A DNA stretch of 16,522 nt from Bacteroidales bacterium (GTDB lineage: Bacteria > Bacteroidota > Bacteroidia > Bacteroidales > P3), in assembly GCA_017545365.1 (NCBI GenBank), contig JAFWOP010000049.1:1-16522 (forward strand). Reading direction: 5' to 3'. Shown here piece after piece: positions 14,383-16,522 of the stretch. A program made the translations under genes and the position numbers. The notes under the pieces were generated by a model. That model made no database searches. It saw only the letters and a program-made list of their open reading frames with translations, and was not told where the DNA came from. Each line of letters starts with the position of its first letter. Position 1 is the stretch's first letter.

Positions 14383-15807
14383 ATGGAACTGAACGAATTA
14401 TTAGACAAGATCAAACAAGGAGAATCAGACACGCTGGAACTCAAGAAGAGTACTGGACAATTAGAACGCGGAATGGAAAGCCTATGCGGAATGCTTAACG
14501 GTGAGGGGGGCAGTGTGGTGTTCGGTGTGACCGACGATGGCAATGTCGTGGGGCAAGAGGTCGGGGACAGTACTAAGCGTGAAATTGCCTCGTGCATCCG
14601 TGAGTTTGAGCCGTTCCCTCTGCTTGACATAGAGTATGTCAGCATCCCCAATACAGATAAGCAACTTATAGTAATCACCACTACAAGTACCGATGACAAA
14701 CCGTTTGTGTACAAAGGTCGGCCATATATGAGGGTGGAGAGCACCACCGCCACAATGCCACAGGCGAGGTATCACGATTTGCTCGACCGAAGCAACCGCG
14801 CTGTCATTCAATGGGAACGGAGAACAAATCAGGAACTTGCATTGTCGGATCTCGACGAAGAGGAAATCAAGCGCACTGTCCGCATCGGTGTGGAGATGGG
14901 CAGATTGCCGGAGGCTGCCTACAGATCGGACATCCCTACCGTGCTGACCAATCTGGAATTGATGAAGGATGGACGGTTGACAAATGCTGCAGCCGTGTTG
15001 TATCTGAAACACGAGACGATGGAATACCCACAGCTGCTGTTGCGCCTTGCCCGATTCCAAGGCACGGACAACCGCGTGTTCCTCGACAACAAGCAGGTAC
15101 GTGGCAACGTGTTCCTTATGCTTGAAGAGGCAATGGCTTTCTTCTTCCGCCATCTCAACCTATCGGGCGAAGTGAAAGGGCTGTACAGGGAAGAGCGGCT
15201 GACCGTGCCGCGCGATGCACTGAGGGAGTGCGTGATTAATGCGCTCATCCACCGAGAATACAATACTCCTGGAGGCTCTATCGGGATAGCTATATTCAAC
15301 GACCGAATAGAGATTGTCAATTTTGGGCAAATCCCCCAAGGGGTGGATTATTCAAGCCAAAACCCGCCAATGATTTCCAAACCTAACAACCCCATTATTG
15401 CGCGTTCGTTCTTCTATCGTGGCACATTTGAGAATTGGGGTCGCGGTCTGGGCCTTATGAAAAGCAAATGCCTTGAAGCCGGGTTGCCCGAACCGGAAAT
15501 TACCTCCCACAATGGTAATGTCATTGTTGTTTTCCGCTTTGCCAAAATGCTCAACGGACAGCCGATAGAGAGCAGTGGCACATTAAATGGCACATTAAAT
15601 GGCACATTAAATGGCACATTAAATGATAGTCAGCAGGTGGTATATGAATATATTAGGACTCATTCAGGCTGTCAAGCTTCTGAAATAATTGACCACTGCG
15701 GTATTCCACGAGACACTCTTAATAAAATACTGCGGAAACTAATAGATGAACACAGTCTGATAGAACGCCGTGGAAGCAAACGCACAGGCGGATACTATGT
15801 CAAGTGA
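14383..15807 (+). CDS. AlbA_2/Schlafen-type ATP-binding regulator (COG2865-like)
   Basis: In this 474-residue protein, residues about 12-125 form an AlbA_2/Schlafen nucleic-acid-binding domain: GESDTLELKKS (13-23), SLCGMLNGEGGSVVFGVTDDG (33-53) and RPYMRVEST (113-121). About 270-390 is a GHKL-like ATP-binding domain (HATPase_c_4): RECVINALIHREY (281-293), NDRIEIVNFG (306-315) and NWGRGLGLM (351-359). A linker of four NGTL-type repeats at 399-414 leads to a C-terminal winged helix-turn-helix (about 416-474). Such proteins are annotated as transcriptional regulators or RecG-like ATPases and are often mobile. It sits between two RHS fragments and may be cargo, a regulator of the locus, or a defence gene; the sequence does not decide. 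Confidence 0.88.
   Translation: MELNELLDKIKQGESDTLELKKSTGQLERGMESLCGMLNGEGGSVVFGVTDDGNVVGQEVGDSTKREIASCIREFEPFPLLDIEYVSIPNTDKQLIVITTTSTDDKPFVYKGRPYMRVESTTATMPQARYHDLLDRSNRAVIQWERRTNQELALSDLDEEEIKRTVRIGVEMGRLPEAAYRSDIPTVLTNLELMKDGRLTNAAAVLYLKHETMEYPQLLLRLARFQGTDNRVFLDNKQVRGNVFLMLEEAMAFFFRHLNLSGEVKGLYREERLTVPRDALRECVINALIHREYNTPGGSIGIAIFNDRIEIVNFGQIPQGVDYSSQNPPMISKPNNPIIARSFFYRGTFENWGRGLGLMKSKCLEAGLPEPEITSHNGNVIVVFRFAKMLNGQPIESSGTLNGTLNGTLNGTLNDSQQVVYEYIRTHSGCQASEIIDHCGIPRDTLNKILRKLIDEHSLIERRGSKRTGGYYVK
15577..15624 (+). repeat. Four perfect 12-bp tandem repeats inside the ATPase gene
   Basis: GGCACATTAAAT is repeated four times without a mismatch, at 15577, 15589, 15601 and 15613. Twelve is a multiple of three, so gain or loss of a unit changes the linker (GTLN units) by four residues without a frameshift. 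It links the ATPase domain to the winged helix. Confidence 0.97.
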
Positions 15808-15899
15808 CGCACACCGAATAATGTTGTAAATAGGACCAACGAAGATGAACCGATTGATTCATAAAACCCCGTTGCAGGACAATGTTGTGAAAGGTGAGA

Positions 15900-15923
15900 G
15901 AAAAGAAATCCTGATTTCTTTTC
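15900..15923. repeat. Perfect inverted repeat after the ATPase gene
   Basis: GAAAAGAAATC (15900-15910) and GATTTCTTTTC (15913-15923) flank two bases, 93 bases past the ATPase stop. It could be a transcription terminator for that gene, or the edge of an inserted block, since recognisable RHS coding starts about 25 bases later. Confidence 0.5.
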
Positions 15924-16159
15924 CGAACCAAAGCAACGTCACGGGACGTAACCGCATGCATGTGGCAGTGGATGACAACCATTACAGCTACTACGCCTAC
16001 GACTACAGTGGGGAACGCCGCATCAAGCTGACAGGCGACAACAGCGTGCTGAATGTGAATGCCGAATTTATGAGCACCATCTCCACGCTGGAGAACGTCA
16101 CACTCTACCCGTCGGCGTACATGGTGCTGACCGACAGGGGATACACCAAGCACTACTAC

Positions 16160-16338
16160 ACGGGCATGGAGCGCGTTGCCGCCCGCATAGGGGACGGCGG
16201 CCTGGATGTGGGCTTCTACCTGTCGAACACCGACAGTCTCCACGCGAGAGCCAACAGGCTGTTCGGCCAAAGCCTTGCGCAGGTGAACGGTCGGGTGCTT
16301 GAAGCGAATGACGTGGACTGCATCATGGACGGGGAAAT
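16160..16338 (+). repeat. RHS direct repeat, copy 2
   Basis: This matches 12432-12610 with 3 differences in 179 bases (A to T, G to A and G to T, read copy 1 to copy 2). The match ends exactly where the insertion sequence begins. Confidence 0.95.
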
Positions 16339-16372
16339 CCCTTCCTCCGATTCCTGTTTCGGAAAAAAGTAG

Positions 16373-16380
16373 TACTTTTG
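16373..16380 (+). promoter_or_regulatory. Promoter box of the transposase gene
   Basis: TACTTTTG fits TAnnTTTG and ends only 4 bases before the ATG at 16385. With the usual spacing the transcript would start at or next to the ATG, giving a leaderless or nearly leaderless mRNA. Confidence 0.6.
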
Positions 16381-16384
16381 CACC

Positions 16385-16522
16385 ATGTTTGTGGAAAAGA
16401 AATTGAACAAGTCGGGAAGCACATCAATCCGTGTGATGGAAAAAGTCGGGGGGAGGAAGAAATGCGTGAAGGCAGTCGGATGCAGCAGCGACAAAGAGGA
16501 GGTATCCATGCTCGTCAAGCGA
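16385..16522 (+). CDS. Transposase N-terminus (partial, IS1634-like family)
   Basis: There are 46 codons, open to the window end. The start, MFVEKKLNKSGSTSIRVMEK, then GGRKKCVKAVGCSSDKEEV, fits the conserved beginning of IS1634-type (DDE, IS4-related) transposases, whose N-terminus has FVR-KK-NRSGSTSV and then a K-TIG-SSDE stretch. The catalytic DDE residues lie beyond the window. The family call rests on this short segment and memory of the pattern. Confidence 0.65.
   Translation, partial: MFVEKKLNKSGSTSIRVMEKVGGRKKCVKAVGCSSDKEEVSMLVKR

Larger units (their letters stand above)
15845..16372 (+). pseudogene. RHS fragment interrupted by an insertion sequence
   Basis: The frame starts at ATG 15845, 37 bases after the ATPase stop. 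Its first ~33 residues are not RHS-like. RHS sequence starts about residue 35 (RMHVAVDDNHYSYYAYDYSG) and runs through ERRIKLTGDN and YTKHYYTGMERVAARIG to 16338, where homology to copy 1 ends abruptly. The remaining residues (SSDSCFGKK) come from the insertion sequence. The RHS core and any toxin tip are missing from this window. It keeps about 70 residues upstream of the part shared with copy 1. A real product is unlikely. Confidence 0.75.
16339..16522 (+). mobile_element. Left end of an insertion sequence (IS1634-like)
   Basis: The left boundary is read from the break in RHS homology at 16338/16339; a few bases of uncertainty remain because CCT is shared by chance. The end sequence begins CCCTTCCTCCGATTCC. 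It carries its own promoter box and the start of a transposase. The right end, the second terminal repeat and the target duplication lie outside the window. Confidence 0.7.

Noticed and set aside
15577..15624. CRISPR array
   Set aside because: Units are contiguous 12-mers with no spacers and lie in frame inside a coding gene.

Overview
The window looks like a chromosomal segment of an anaerobic member of the Bacteroidales, most likely a gut or oral lineage that has type IX secretion (Prevotella, Porphyromonas or Paludibacter-like rather than Bacteroides). The evidence is the repeated TAnnTTTG promoter box typical of Bacteroidota sigma-ABfr, a C-terminal type IX (Por) sorting domain on a secreted protein, a four-gene ferredoxin-dependent 2-oxoacid oxidoreductase operon of the Bacteroidales kind, and weak or absent Shine-Dalgarno sequences. 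No rRNA, tRNA or CRISPR array was seen.

Layout. Positions 1-3010 hold a minus-strand energy-metabolism operon, ferredoxin-alpha-beta-gamma (korDABC-like), with a promoter box at 3000-3007 and a strong terminator at 144-176. Positions 3063-6043 hold two minus-strand genes for secreted proteins. The second (3134-4681) ends in an Fn3 domain plus a type IX sorting domain; the first (4702-6009) has only the opening residues of such a domain. Positions 6010-6646 are a non-coding divergent region with a compound palindromic repeat. Positions 6647-8572 encode a type IIA topoisomerase ATPase/TOPRIM subunit (ParE-like). Positions 8650-11499 are a minus-strand pair: a secreted six-hairpin glycoside hydrolase followed by a two-span membrane protein. 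Position 11761 starts a small acidic orphan gene.

The accessory part is 12016-16522. It holds a 5'-truncated RHS core fused to an AT-rich C-terminal toxin-like domain with an HNHP (JAB/JAMM-like) motif. Four bases downstream is a gene for a Sec-exported 160-residue protein, a candidate immunity protein. Next come a palindromic intergenic spacer and an AlbA_2/Schlafen-type ATP-binding regulator with four in-frame 12-bp repeats. A second RHS fragment follows; it shares 179 bp with the first (3 differences) and is cut off by the left end of an insertion sequence, whose transposase (IS1634-like) runs out of the window. This reads as a degenerate RHS tip-cassette array, a place where polymorphic toxin ends are stored, swapped and lost.

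The most interesting part is therefore the RHS/JAB-like toxin plus exported immunity candidate at 12432-14166, together with the repeat-bounded ATPase gene beside it. The first 12 kb is mostly ordinary. Its exceptions are the damaged sorting domain, the mosaic composition of the 515-residue secreted protein and the two-hairpin repeats.
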